From Dysgonamonadaceae bacterium (lineage in GTDB: Bacteria; Bacteroidota; Bacteroidia; Bacteroidales; Azobacteroidaceae): a DNA stretch of 51,193 bases. Position numbers and translations under genes: made by a program. Below the pieces are notes generated by a model. It had not been told where the DNA came from, did not search any database, and saw only the letters and a list, made by a program, of their open reading frames with translations. Shown one piece after another: positions 34,314 through 44,094 of this stretch. Location: the NCBI GenBank assembly GCA_031253625.1, contig JAIRVZ010000054.1, forward strand, positions 1-51,193, read 5' to 3'. Position 1 is the stretch's first letter; every line of letters begins with the position of its first letter.

Positions 34314-35285
34314 TTATTCTCCGCCTCCTTCTATTGTTTTAATTTTTCCGTTTTCGTCGTATTCAAGTTCAATAACTTTCATGCTACGAAGCCACGTTTT
34401 GCCACCGGAAGGAACACTGTCGTGATGAAATAAATACCATTTTCCTTTATACTCAACAATAGAGTGATGCGTTGTCCAACCCACAACAGGAGTTAAGATT
34501 ACTCCTTGGAAAGTGAACGGGCCGTATGGATTATCACCAACTGCATAACACAAGAAATGCGTATCACCGGTAGAATAAGAGAAATAATATTTTCCATTAT
34601 ATTTGTGCATCCATGAAGCTTCAAAGAAACGGTATTTATCGCCTGCGGTAATAGGTTCTCCGTCTTCGCCGAGGATAATCACTTCGCGAGGTTCTTCTGC
34701 AAACTGCAACATATCATCACTTAAACGTACTACGCGTGAAGGTATTGCCGGTGCATTGTCTGCCGGGAAAATCGCACATTCTAATGCTTTGTTGTTACGG
34801 TAACGTTGCAATTGTCCACCCCAAAGTCCACCGAAATACATATAGAAATTTCCGTCGCCATCGTCTAAAACAGACGGGTCGATACTGTAACTTCCGCGCA
34901 TCGGATCGGGCTGTGGAATAAATGGGCCTTCGGGTTTATCACTTACGGCAACTCCAATATGGAAAACGTCGTTTTTATCTTTCAAAGAAAAATACAAGTA
35001 ATATTTTCCGTTTTTGAAAGCTACATCGCTATCCCATAACTGGCGACCCGACCAAGGAATACCTTTCACATCTAATATTATACCATGATCAACCGCTACT
35101 CCATTTTCCACATCTTCCATTGAAAAAACATGGTAATCTTTCATATCGAAATGATCTCCATTGTCATTTTCTTCGATACCGCTTTCCCAGTCATGAGAAG
35201 GATAAATAAACAACTTACCGTTAAAAACGTGTGCAGATGGATCTGCCATAAAATCGTTAGGAACTAAATACTTCGGTGTTTTCAT
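34314..35285 (-). CDS. GH43 beta-xylosidase/alpha-L-arabinofuranosidase
   Basis: A 323-residue family 43 glycoside hydrolase, a single five-bladed beta-propeller. The catalytic Asp base is in the opening MADPSAHVFNGKLFIYPSHD, the pKa-modulating Asp in the SIDPSVLDDGDG blade, and the acid Glu in the FFEASWMHKYNG region. There is no signal peptide, so it acts in the cytoplasm on imported xylooligosaccharides. It is the last gene of the transporter-GH10-GH43 operon and matches xynB of the Prevotella bryantii xyn cluster in position. Xylosidase versus arabinofuranosidase activity cannot be settled here. Confidence 0.92.
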   Translation of the reverse strand: MKTPKYLVPNDFMADPSAHVFNGKLFIYPSHDWESGIEENDNGDHFDMKDYHVFSMEDVENGVAVDHGIILDVKGIPWSGRQLWDSDVAFKNGKYYLYFSLKDKNDVFHIGVAVSDKPEGPFIPQPDPMRGSYSIDPSVLDDGDGNFYMYFGGLWGGQLQRYRNNKALECAIFPADNAPAIPSRVVRLSDDMLQFAEEPREVIILGEDGEPITAGDKYRFFEASWMHKYNGKYYFSYSTGDTHFLCYAVGDNPYGPFTFQGVILTPVVGWTTHHSIVEYKGKWYLFHHDSVPSGGKTWLRSMKVIELEYDENGKIKTIEGGGE

Positions 35286-35322
35286 TGTTTTATATTTTTA
35301 CATTAATAATTTTTATAAGTAC

Positions 35323-36465
35323 TTACTGTGCAGTTTGCGCTGCATTCGCCATATCTATAATTTTTTGTACGATAGGCTTGGGTTGATGATTCCTGTCAAA
35401 AAGCAATGGATAATCGGTGCGACCTCTTACCGGAAAATCGTTTTTCCATGAAGTAGCATCGCTCACGCCCCACATCGTAACACGTTGGATCTTATCGCTA
35501 TTATCAATAAAGAGTTGGAAAAATTCTGCCATTCTTTTTGTCCATTCTGCCGAAACTTCTTCCGACAGACCTTCGGTAAACGGATTTAATGAAGCTTGAT
35601 ATTCTTCGACATCAGCAATGTTTGCACCTGTATTTTGACCTGGGCGAGGAAGTGCGCTCATATCCAATTCGGTAACCATCACTTTCACGCCTGCAGCTGC
35701 ATAGGCATCCATTGCAGCTTGATATTCGTCAAGCTGTGGATAATCCATTCCGAAATGGCCTTGCATTCCTATGGCATCGATGCGGATTCCGTTTGCTTGG
35801 AAATCTTTTACCATCGCCACAATAGCATCACGTTTTCCGACATGCCATTCGTTGTAGTCATTGTAATACAATTCGGCATCAGGATCTGCTTCATGCGCAA
35901 ATTGGAAAGCTAATTTCATAAAATCATCTCCGATAATTTCATAAAACTTACTTTTACGCAACGAACCATCTTCCATGATAGCTTCGTTTACCACATCCCA
36001 ACCATTGATACGTCCTTTGTAGTGACCCACAATTGTTGTGATATGATTTTTCATCCGTTCGATCAACACTTCGCGAGAAACATCTTTGCCTTTATCGTCG
36101 ACAAAAAACCAAGCGGGAGCTTGCGAATGCCAAATCAAGCAATGACCGATGATATTCATATTGTTTTCTTCTCCAAATTGCACGAATTGATCGGCTAAGT
36201 CAAAGAAAAATTCGCCTTCTTTCGGTTGAAGATACATGCTTTTCATGCAGTTTTCTGCAACAATAGAATTGAACTGTTGCTTGATTACTGCTATTGCTGC
36301 GGTGTCTTTTCCGGTTATCTGATCAACATTCATTGCTGTTCCAATATAGAATTTACCGGCTAAAGCATCTTTCAATGTGTTTGGTTGTTGCTGTGCTTTT
36401 GAACAACAACTAACCGCCATTAATGCGGAAATTGCGATTGCTAATACTAATTTTAATTTTGCCAT
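35323..36465 (-). CDS. GH10 endo-1,4-beta-xylanase (lipoprotein)
   Basis: Endo-xylanase of family 10, 380 residues. A lipoprotein signal ends MAVSC (Cys20). The TIM barrel has HCLIWHSQAPAW, acid/base Glu161 in WDVVNEAI and nucleophile Glu266 in VTELDMS. MWGVSDATSW completes the family signature. Both catalytic residues are intact. The lipid anchor places it at the periplasm or cell surface. It lies two bases after the transporter gene stop and 37 bases before GH43. The arrangement equals xynD-xynA-xynB of Prevotella bryantii (recollection). Confidence 0.96.
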   Translation of the reverse strand: MAKLKLVLAIAISALMAVSCCSKAQQQPNTLKDALAGKFYIGTAMNVDQITGKDTAAIAVIKQQFNSIVAENCMKSMYLQPKEGEFFFDLADQFVQFGEENNMNIIGHCLIWHSQAPAWFFVDDKGKDVSREVLIERMKNHITTIVGHYKGRINGWDVVNEAIMEDGSLRKSKFYEIIGDDFMKLAFQFAHEADPDAELYYNDYNEWHVGKRDAIVAMVKDFQANGIRIDAIGMQGHFGMDYPQLDEYQAAMDAYAAAGVKVMVTELDMSALPRPGQNTGANIADVEEYQASLNPFTEGLSEEVSAEWTKRMAEFFQLFIDNSDKIQRVTMWGVSDATSWKNDFPVRGRTDYPLLFDRNHQPKPIVQKIIDMANAAQTAQ

Positions 36466-36467
36466 GA

Positions 36468-37853
36468 TTATTTAGAATTTCTTTCTTCGATTTCTTTGTT
36501 TATCATATCTATCTTCTCATCGGTCAATTCATATTTCGACATAATAAATATCAATACAAATAATAATATTGCAGGAATAACTGCAACTAACCACAAAATA
36601 CCTTGCAATGCCAAAGGAGTTACATCGGTTTTATCAAAACCTACAAGCCCCAATAACATATTAGGGAAGAAAAGACCAATAGCCATTCCGAGTTGGAAAA
36701 CAATACCGATAATAGCATTTATAGCACCCGGCATACGTTTGCCTGTTTTCCATTCTCCATACGAAATTACTTCAGGCACCAACGCCCACATATAACCTGT
36801 AGCCACAATAATACCTGTTGATTTGATAAATTGCGCTACCATTATCAACCAAGTTGAACGAAGGGCTTCGAATGCCGAAACAATGTAGAGCAATGCCATA
36901 CCAACGATGGCAACAACCAAGAATCCAATAAACATTTGCTTTTTACCGATAGCTTTCTTAATTGCAGGAATGAAAGGTAAAAAGAGGAATGCCGGTAAGA
37001 AACCTACTCCTTGGAACCAACCTGTCAATTCTTCTGCGCCTAAAAAGTATGTAGTATAGTAAGCACCTACTGCATTATAGATTGACATCATGGCAAATGC
37101 AGTAAAAATAAACAACGCTACAATGCGCAACGGTTTGTTTTGCACAAGTTCGTTCCACATATCAGACGCTTTAAGTTTTGCTGCTTTTTCGGCCTTTTCT
37201 ATTACCCGCTCTTTACTTTGAGAAAAACAAAAAATCAATAAAAATACTCCTAACACTGCCAAAATACACATGGTATAAAACCATGCTTGAGCGTCGCCCT
37301 CTCCTTTAATTGTATTAGTTGGAGAAAAATATGCGACCATTGTAGGAACACCGAAAGCGATTGTCAATCCACCTAAATTGGCAAGAAGCATGCGGACAGA
37401 AGTAAGTTTATCCATTTCACGTCCATCACGGGTAAGCGAAGCAAATAGTGCCCCGTAAGGCAAACTGACTATTGTGTAGAGTAAACACATCACTATATAT
37501 GTTGTGAAATAATACACAATAGATCCGTGGAAACCGTCGTAAAAACAAAGGACTGCAAATGCCATCAAAGGAATACCGCCAAAAAGCAAGTAAGAGCGAT
37601 ATTTTCCTAATTTAGGATTGTGTTTGTCGACAAAAGTACCAAACCACATCGACATGAATATGTTTATAACAGGCGGTATAAATACCAACAACGCTACTGC
37701 ACTCTTAGGTAATCCTGCAATAGTACCAAAAAAGAAAGAAACATATTGCATCACCGTTTGAAAAATCAAATTCTGTGCAAAGTCTCCGCTACCAAATCCT
37801 ACTCTTTGTAGGAATGATAATTTGTAAAATCCTTCTGATTCTTTAGTGTTCAT
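36468..37853 (-). CDS. GPH-family sugar transporter (xylooligosaccharide symporter)
   Basis: A 461-residue, 12-segment carrier of the glycoside-pentoside-hexuronide:cation symporter family within MFS. The start ESEGFYKLSFLQRVGFGSGDFAQN is typical, as is the loop DKHNPKLGKYRSYLL (family R-x-K-x-R region). It imports short xylan fragments across the inner membrane (inferred from neighbours GH10 and GH43). An open frame extends upstream to 37979 but without homology; the ATG at 37853 starts the conserved N-terminus. It begins the xylan operon, divergent from the HTCS regulator. The last residues (KEIEERNSK) form a cytoplasmic tail. Confidence 0.93.
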   Translation of the reverse strand: MNTKESEGFYKLSFLQRVGFGSGDFAQNLIFQTVMQYVSFFFGTIAGLPKSAVALLVFIPPVINIFMSMWFGTFVDKHNPKLGKYRSYLLFGGIPLMAFAVLCFYDGFHGSIVYYFTTYIVMCLLYTIVSLPYGALFASLTRDGREMDKLTSVRMLLANLGGLTIAFGVPTMVAYFSPTNTIKGEGDAQAWFYTMCILAVLGVFLLIFCFSQSKERVIEKAEKAAKLKASDMWNELVQNKPLRIVALFIFTAFAMMSIYNAVGAYYTTYFLGAEELTGWFQGVGFLPAFLFLPFIPAIKKAIGKKQMFIGFLVVAIVGMALLYIVSAFEALRSTWLIMVAQFIKSTGIIVATGYMWALVPEVISYGEWKTGKRMPGAINAIIGIVFQLGMAIGLFFPNMLLGLVGFDKTDVTPLALQGILWLVAVIPAILLFVLIFIMSKYELTDEKIDMINKEIEERNSK

Positions 37854-37933
37854 GATTTTTTTATTTAATTGTTTTTTTATTTTAAAAATATGTAATGTGA
37901 GACTGATTCTCAAAACATACTTATTGTATTTTG

Positions 37934-37941
37934 CAAATATA
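37934..37941 (-). promoter_or_regulatory. -7 promoter element of the xylan operon
   Basis: TATATTTG on the minus strand matches TAnnTTTG, 81 bases before the transporter ATG. No good TTTG box lies at 19-21 bases, as expected for an activated promoter. The nearest GTTACAT repeat is 52 bases upstream. Confidence 0.5.
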
Positions 37942-37992
37942 GTTGCTTTATGCAATATGATTATATACAAAAGTTTCATCGCTTATCCTTTA

Positions 37993-38041
37993 TGTTACAT
38001 CGTTGATTTTTCTGTTACATATATTTTCAGGTGTGTAACAT
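37993..38041. promoter_or_regulatory. candidate HTCS operator: TGTTACAT direct repeats
   Basis: TGTTACAT occurs at 37993-38000 and 38013-38020, exactly 20 bases apart (about two helical turns). It is followed by the reverse-oriented TGTAACAT at 38034-38041. They lie between the divergent promoters of the xylan operon and the HTCS gene. The same core recurs upstream of the secreted-protein gene (42331-42416). Direct repeats two turns apart are usual for AraC-type DNA-binding domains. Assignment to the HTCS is inference. Confidence 0.55.
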
Positions 38042-38093
38042 TTATATTGCCTGCCAGACGACAGCTTAATTTTTTTATTGGCCAAATAATCCT

Positions 38094-38101
38094 TATATTT
38101 G
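38094..38101 (+). promoter_or_regulatory. -7 promoter element of the HTCS gene
   Basis: TATATTTG matches TAnnTTTG, 33 bases before the ATG at 38134. No TTTG box at consensus spacing. Confidence 0.5.
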
Positions 38102-38133
38102 TATTCGAAAAATAAAAACATGAAAATACAAAG

Positions 38134-41100
38134 ATGCAAATGATGAATAATTTAGCGAAGGTAGTAGCGATTGCATTTCTTCTTCTGAAAACAAGTGTTG
38201 TTTTTTCTCAAACTACAAAATTTTATTCTACGGAAAATGGCTTGTCGAGCAGTCTTGTAAATCAGGTTTTTCAAGATAAGAAAGGATTTATATGGATTGC
38301 GACTGAAGATGGATTAAATAAATTTGACGGAAATAAGTTCGTCGTATATCGAAGTGTCGAAGGAGATTCCACCTCCTTGAAAAATAATTATGTAAAATCT
38401 TTATTCGAAGATTCTCATGGAAATTTCTGGATTGGGTGTATCGATGGATTGATGTTGTTCGACAGAGATACCGATATTTTTAAAGAAATGAAATTATATG
38501 ATGCCAACGGAGAGCGCGTAAATGCTCATGTGGTATCTATTATTGAGCGACGCAATGGAGATATTTTATTTGCCACTTCGGGTGCCAGCTTATTTTCTTT
38601 GAAAAAAGGTGAAACTCAATGCCGACACGAAACGGAGTTAAACAAACGCCTTTGCAGCAGGTTTCTAACTGTCGTATTCGAAGACTCACAGAACCGCTTG
38701 TGGTTTGGTTCGGAACTCAACGGGTTAAACCTTTACCATCCGGGAACAAACAAGATTGAATTATTTAAAAATACCTCGGAGAATATACACTCTCTCAGTA
38801 GTAACGCCATATCAAGTATTTGTGAAGATAAAAGCGGAAATATTTTTATAGGAACGCTTTTCGGAGGGTTGAACCGTATTGATCCGACATTATCCGGCAT
38901 AAACAGAATTGATGATGTGTCGGGAAATAACAACTTGCCGATAAAAGCTTTAATTGTAGATAAAAACGATAATTTGTATGCCGGAATTGACGGTAAAGGG
39001 ATAAAAGTTTATAACTCGCAAACACAGATTTTGGGAAAATACGAATCCTTTTCTTCTCTTTTCGATTTCTCAAGAGCGAAAGTTCACAGTTTAGTAGAAG
39101 ATAAAGATGGGAATATTTGGGCAGGCGTTTTCCAGAAAGGAATATTTTTTATTCCGAGCAATCCTAATGGATTTGATTATTACGGATATAAATCGTTCAG
39201 AAAAAATTATATCGGTTCAAATAGTGTAATGGCTATTTGTGAGGATAGCGATGGCATTATTTGGGTCGGAACGGATAGCGACGGTTTATATTCGATAGAT
39301 GAAAGAATGCAACGTATAAGACACTTTGACGGAGCAGGAATGCCTTCTTCCATTATGTGCATGAAAGAAGATCAAAATGGCAATTTATGGATGGGTTCGT
39401 ATTTGAAAGGACTTACATTATTCGACAGAAAATCGGGAAAATGTACGTTCTACACCTATAAACGTTCCGAGGTCAACTTGGCAGACAATAAGATTTTTTG
39501 CATGGAAACCGATGATAATAACCATCTATGGGTAGGAACCTATGGTGGTGGATTGTATTGTTTCGATCTTCATACAAAATCAATAGTAACCCACTATTAT
39601 CAACAGGGAGAGGGCGATCATGGGATTCCAAATAACTGGATTAACGCGCTGCTTTATGATAACGATAGCAGCTTACTTTGGGCTGCCACATATAATGGCT
39701 TGGGGTGCTTGAATCTAAAAAACAATGTTTTCGAAAATTACACGCTCGAAAATTATGGTTTACCGAGCAATATCGTTTTTTCGCTGAAAAAAGATAACAG
39801 TGGCAATCTTTGGATTGGTACAAACTCAGGATTGGCTTGCCTGAACAAAAAAACAGGGGATATAAAATCATATACGATTGCCGACGGCTTATCGAGCAAC
39901 ACGATTTGCGCCATTGAAATCGATGAGGATAATAATATATGGGTAAGTACGCTTTGGGGAATTTCGAAAATCAATCCGGAGAATGATATAATTACTGTTT
40001 ATTCTGTTTCCGACGGACTTCAAGGAAATGAATTCACTCGTGGTGCTCGCTGTAAATCGCCCGATGGAAAGATTTTTTTCGGTGGTGTGAATGGAATAAC
40101 AGCATTTTATCCTAAAGATTTTCATAAAAGTAAAGGGAAATTAAGTGTTTATATAACTGACTTTTATGTTTTCGACAGACATATTACAAAAGGTCAAAAA
40201 TCGGGAAACAAAGTAATCTTTAAAACATCTATTTTAGATGCCGATAAAATTTCTCTCTCAGCAAAAGATAATGTTTTCAGTTTCGAATTTTCAAGTTTGG
40301 AATATGGTAATCCCGAAGGTATACTTTACAAATATTATTTAGAAGGTTTCGATGTTTCTTGGTTGAGTACTTCTCCCGGAGTCAACAAAATTACTTATAC
40401 CAATTTACAACCCGGAACTTATAAATTTCATATTAAAGCGTATTACGAACAGGATAATCAGTCGGAAATCAAAATAATTGTAGTAACCATTCGGCCTCCT
40501 TGGTATATGACTTGGTGGGCTAAAGCGGTTTATGTGTTATTGCTTTTAGTATCTCTTTATTTGGTTTATTCTTTCCTGCATTCTAAAATCCGGCATAAAA
40601 ATGAATTGGTACGTTTGGAACATGCCGATCAGATTAATGAGGCTAAATTGCAGTTTTTCATCAATATTTCTCACGAAATACGAACACCTATGACTTTGAT
40701 TATCGGGCCTCTTGAGAAACTGTTGAAAGAGAATGAAAATCCGGTATTACAGCAATCCTATTTGCTGATTTATCGCAATGCGCAGCGCATACTCCGATTG
40801 ATTAATCAATTGATGGACGTGAGAAAAATCGACCGGGAGCAAATGCACCTCAAATCGCGTGAAACCGATATGGTAGGTTTTATCAAAGACGTGATGCAAT
40901 CGTTTGAATATGCGGCCAAAAAGAAAAATACCCGTTTCGTTTTTGAACACGAGATGCCGGATTTGAAAGTTTGGGTGGATTTGAATAATTTCGATAAAGT
41001 ATTGTTTAATATTCTTTCCAATGCTTTCAAATATACTAATGAAAATGGTGAAATTATTGTCCGTTTGAAAACCGGAGAAGACAAAACGGAAAGCGGCCCA

Positions 41101-42240
41101 CTGAAAAATTACTTTGAGATAAGCGTAGAAGATAATGGTATCGGTATTGATAAAGATAAAATAGACAAGATTTTCGAACGTTTTTATCAAATTGATAACG
41201 ATGTAACAAATTCTAATTTCGGCACCGGTATTGGTTTGCATCTTTCCCGTTCATTGGTCGAATTGCAATACGGGACCATCAAAGCATACAACAAAGAATC
41301 CAAATCGGGAAGTTGTTTCTTAATTCGTTTGCCAATGGGTAAAGATCATTTCAAAAGCGATGAAATAGAGATAATGAAAGACGATGAACCGCTGGCCACT
41401 TTTGTATATGCTCAAAAAGACAATTTACTTGAATACACCTTTGAAGAATCAGATGAGGTTGTGCAGAAGATAAAACCCAAAACAAAATATCGCATATTAA
41501 TCGTGGAAGACGAACCGGAGATTAATAATTACATCAGAACCGAATTGTCGGAAATCTATAAAATAAATCAATGCGTCAACGGAAAAGAAGCGCTGGATTT
41601 TATTCTGAAAGAAAAACCCGATTTGGTTATCAGCGATGTGATGATGCCTGAAATGGACGGAATAACCTTGTGCCGGAAAATAAAATCGAATGTCAATATC
41701 AATCACATTCCGATTATCTTGTTGACAGCCAAATCGAAAGAAGAAGACTTGGCAGAAGGCTTGGAAACCGGTGCAGACGCTTACATCGTCAAGCCGTTCA
41801 ATTCGGAAATCCTGAAAAAAACAGTTTCCAACCTACTTGAAAACAGGGAACGATTGAAAGGAAAATTTGTAACGCAATCGGAAGGAAAGTTGGATAAAAT
41901 CGAACTAAAATCTTCCGATGAAATCTTGATGGAAAAAATATTGAAATTCATCAATAAAAACTTGGATAATACCGATTTGAATGTCGAAATGTTAAGTTCC
42001 GAAGTAGGCATCAGTCGCGTACATATGCACCGGAAACTAAAAGAATTAACCAATATGCCTGCCCGCGATTTTATCCGCAACATCCGTTTGAAACAAGCCG
42101 GAATATTACTGAAAGAGAAAAAATTATCTATCTCGGAAGTTGCTTATGCCGTCGGGTTTTCGACACTTTCGCACTTTTCAAGTAGTTTCAAAGAATTTTA
42201 CGGAATGTCGCCCAAAGAGTATGTAGAGAGCCTTAGATAA
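38134..42240 (+). CDS. hybrid two-component system (HTCS) sensor-regulator, xylan-type
   Basis: A 1368-residue one-protein signalling system. A signal peptide (about 1-25) and two seven-bladed beta-propellers of repeated WIGT/WVGT motifs (about 26-690) form the periplasmic sensor, followed by a Y_Y_Y domain (about 700-785) and one transmembrane helix (about 795-817). Inside are a HisKA with His847 (ISHEIRTPM), HATPase, a receiver with Asp1168 (ISDVMMPEMDG), and a C-terminal AraC-type helix-turn-helix. All signature residues are present. HTCSs bind the oligosaccharide from their polysaccharide and activate its genes. Divergent from the transporter-GH10-GH43 operon, it corresponds in place to xynR of Prevotella bryantii. 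Confidence 0.96.
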   Translation: MQMMNNLAKVVAIAFLLLKTSVVFSQTTKFYSTENGLSSSLVNQVFQDKKGFIWIATEDGLNKFDGNKFVVYRSVEGDSTSLKNNYVKSLFEDSHGNFWIGCIDGLMLFDRDTDIFKEMKLYDANGERVNAHVVSIIERRNGDILFATSGASLFSLKKGETQCRHETELNKRLCSRFLTVVFEDSQNRLWFGSELNGLNLYHPGTNKIELFKNTSENIHSLSSNAISSICEDKSGNIFIGTLFGGLNRIDPTLSGINRIDDVSGNNNLPIKALIVDKNDNLYAGIDGKGIKVYNSQTQILGKYESFSSLFDFSRAKVHSLVEDKDGNIWAGVFQKGIFFIPSNPNGFDYYGYKSFRKNYIGSNSVMAICEDSDGIIWVGTDSDGLYSIDERMQRIRHFDGAGMPSSIMCMKEDQNGNLWMGSYLKGLTLFDRKSGKCTFYTYKRSEVNLADNKIFCMETDDNNHLWVGTYGGGLYCFDLHTKSIVTHYYQQGEGDHGIPNNWINALLYDNDSSLLWAATYNGLGCLNLKNNVFENYTLENYGLPSNIVFSLKKDNSGNLWIGTNSGLACLNKKTGDIKSYTIADGLSSNTICAIEIDEDNNIWVSTLWGISKINPENDIITVYSVSDGLQGNEFTRGARCKSPDGKIFFGGVNGITAFYPKDFHKSKGKLSVYITDFYVFDRHITKGQKSGNKVIFKTSILDADKISLSAKDNVFSFEFSSLEYGNPEGILYKYYLEGFDVSWLSTSPGVNKITYTNLQPGTYKFHIKAYYEQDNQSEIKIIVVTIRPPWYMTWWAKAVYVLLLLVSLYLVYSFLHSKIRHKNELVRLEHADQINEAKLQFFINISHEIRTPMTLIIGPLEKLLKENENPVLQQSYLLIYRNAQRILRLINQLMDVRKIDREQMHLKSRETDMVGFIKDVMQSFEYAAKKKNTRFVFEHEMPDLKVWVDLNNFDKVLFNILSNAFKYTNENGEIIVRLKTGEDKTESGPLKNYFEISVEDNGIGIDKDKIDKIFERFYQIDNDVTNSNFGTGIGLHLSRSLVELQYGTIKAYNKESKSGSCFLIRLPMGKDHFKSDEIEIMKDDEPLATFVYAQKDNLLEYTFEESDEVVQKIKPKTKYRILIVEDEPEINNYIRTELSEIYKINQCVNGKEALDFILKEKPDLVISDVMMPEMDGITLCRKIKSNVNINHIPIILLTAKSKEEDLAEGLETGADAYIVKPFNSEILKKTVSNLLENRERLKGKFVTQSEGKLDKIELKSSDEILMEKILKFINKNLDNTDLNVEMLSSEVGISRVHMHRKLKELTNMPARDFIRNIRLKQAGILLKEKKLSISEVAYAVGFSTLSHFSSSFKEFYGMSPKEYVESLR

Positions 42241-42330
42241 AGCAATCGTAACAAAGACATTCTTTCCCGTTTCATTAATCCTTAATTTTTTTAGAATTGC
42301 ATTTGTAGCGCACAGAAAACATTCTTGTGC

Positions 42331-42421
42331 GTTACATCCATGTAACATAACTATTCGTAACTTCAAATAAAATAGCCGTTACAAAAAAATTAAATAGTTT
42401 TATCGGAGGCTGTTACCTTTG
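42331..42421. promoter_or_regulatory. promoter and candidate HTCS operator of the secreted xylan proteins
   Basis: A perfect palindrome GTTACATCCATGTAAC (42331-42346) is followed by CGTAAC (42356-42361), CGTTACA (42377-42383) and GTTACC (42412-42417). The last overlaps the -7 element TACCTTTG (42414-42421), and a CGTAAC also lies at 42247. No TTTG box is at 19-21 bases, as in activator-dependent promoters. The core is shared with 37993-38041. Confidence 0.55.
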
Positions 42422-42488
42422 CGCCGTTAACAAAAAGCAATGGAATTCCAACTAATTAAAACAATGTTTAATCTTAATTGTTAAATCA

Positions 42489-44066
42489 ATGACAAAATGT
42501 AAGTTTATTAATTTTTGGTTGTTATATGCGATGCTGTTGCTGTCGATAAACACAGTACACGCGCAAGAAGCACTGTTAGTTCATCATGCGAACGGCACTA
42601 CCGTCGCAGGTTCCGAGTTGGAAAACGTTCGACACATTACGTTTTCCGGCAACAATTTATCTGTCAATTCGCACAACGGTGATGCTACCGTTCATGTGTT
42701 TGATGATATTGCAAAAATTATTTTCGGCGATATATCCGGAGCTCTCCCTCCTGTGGCAACGCCTGTAATTTCTCCCACAGGAGGCAATGTAAATGCACCC
42801 TTAACTGTTTCAATTACCTGCACTACCAAAGGTGCAACCATTTATTATACCACAAACGGCACAAACCCGACAACGACTTCCGACGTTTATACCACATCTT
42901 TTACGCTTAGAACAAATACAACCGTAAAAGCATTTGCTACAATGGAAGGAATGGCAAACAGCCCTGTGGCTTCGGCAACATATATTTTTCCTGAGGTTGT
43001 TGATATCGCTATTACTGCTATTACGGCTCCGGTAAGTGGAGATAATTTGACTGCAACCGAGACAGTTACCGTAATCATTACCAACAATGGCACAAAACCG
43101 GTTACAGGTTTTGATTTGGAATTGACGGTTGATAATACGGTTGTGGCTACCGAAAGCATTGGTGCAGGTGGCATAAATCTTGTAGACGGAACTTTTGAAA
43201 ACGGAATGGGCAGCTGGAATCCTACCTATTATGCAGATAATTATACGATTGTAAGCACCGAAGCATACGAAGGAACACAATCATTGCAGGTTATTATTCC
43301 TGCTGATGCTAATGGCGGTAAATACGACGGACACGGACAACTCCAAAGTTCAAACTTCGCTATTGTTAGCGGACATCATTACCAAGTTTCATTTTGGATA
43401 AAAGGTTCTGTTCCCGGAAAAGTAGCAGTCGACTTCAAAAATGCAAATTTTGGAAATCAGTATCCCTATGTAAATGGCGCTGAACTTGCTCCTGTTGGCA
43501 CAAACTGGACTCAGGTTATTTACAACACTTCCACAGTTGGCAATAGTGCAATGATTGCTACCACAAACGATGCAGCCATGTGGGCGCGTCTTTTGCTTGC
43601 CGCGCAACCGGATGTAACCTATTGGATTGACAATATAGAAGTTCGCGACTTAGACGCTTCATCTATGTCTATTGTATCTCTTGCTGAATATACCTATACA
43701 TTTACTGCAACAGCCGATTTAAGTGCAAAAGGCAAACATGCGGTTTCTGTAAGGGCAATTATGGTAGGCGACGAAGATGCAAGTAATGACGTATATACCG
43801 TTACTGTTATTAATAATGATCCGACAGGCATATCTGATATAAATAATAAAAATGAAATAAGCATTTATCAGAATAATTCCGGTGAAATATCCATTACAGT
43901 TTCAGAAAATGCTACCGTACAGGTAATAGACATGAACGGACGTGTGCTTGGAACCTATAGTGCTAAAGCAAATGCTGCTTTAACAATCCAGCAATCAAGC
44001 GGAATTTATTTATTCAAAGTAATCAGTAACAACGAAGTTTCTACACATAAAGTAGTAATACGTTAA
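42489..44066 (+). CDS. secreted carbohydrate-binding protein with T9SS sorting domain
   Basis: A 525-residue exported protein with no catalytic domain. A signal peptide (1-25) is followed by an N-terminal module (about 26-80, ending IAKIIFGD), a chitobiase C-terminal-like beta domain (about 86-165, ATIYYTTNGTNPTTTS), a CARDB-like beta sandwich (about 168-222 and 395-435), and a CBM4/9-like module (about 225-390, FENGMGSWNP, YQVSFWIKG, TYWIDNIEVRD). The C-terminal 75 residues are a type A T9SS sorting domain (VIDMNGRVLGTY, SGIYLFKV). The CBM lies inside the CARDB-like sandwich. It probably binds xylan at the surface; it leads the secreted-enzyme run. Confidence 0.82.
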   Translation: MTKCKFINFWLLYAMLLLSINTVHAQEALLVHHANGTTVAGSELENVRHITFSGNNLSVNSHNGDATVHVFDDIAKIIFGDISGALPPVATPVISPTGGNVNAPLTVSITCTTKGATIYYTTNGTNPTTTSDVYTTSFTLRTNTTVKAFATMEGMANSPVASATYIFPEVVDIAITAITAPVSGDNLTATETVTVIITNNGTKPVTGFDLELTVDNTVVATESIGAGGINLVDGTFENGMGSWNPTYYADNYTIVSTEAYEGTQSLQVIIPADANGGKYDGHGQLQSSNFAIVSGHHYQVSFWIKGSVPGKVAVDFKNANFGNQYPYVNGAELAPVGTNWTQVIYNTSTVGNSAMIATTNDAAMWARLLLAAQPDVTYWIDNIEVRDLDASSMSIVSLAEYTYTFTATADLSAKGKHAVSVRAIMVGDEDASNDVYTVTVINNDPTGISDINNKNEISIYQNNSGEISITVSENATVQVIDMNGRVLGTYSAKANAALTIQQSSGIYLFKVISNNEVSTHKVVIR

Positions 44067-44094
44067 ATAAAAAATAATTAAAAAGTAAAAAACA

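Noticed and set aside
37854-37979. 42-residue N-terminal extension of the GPH transporter
   Set aside because: The extension covers the promoter element at 37941-37934 and has no similarity to the family start, which begins at the ATG at 37853.
42810-43280. Minus-strand open frames (156 and 95 codons) within the secreted binding-protein gene, rich in Cys or Val
   Set aside because: They are antisense shadows of the Thr/Val-rich repeats of a gene with signal peptide and sorting domain on the other strand.
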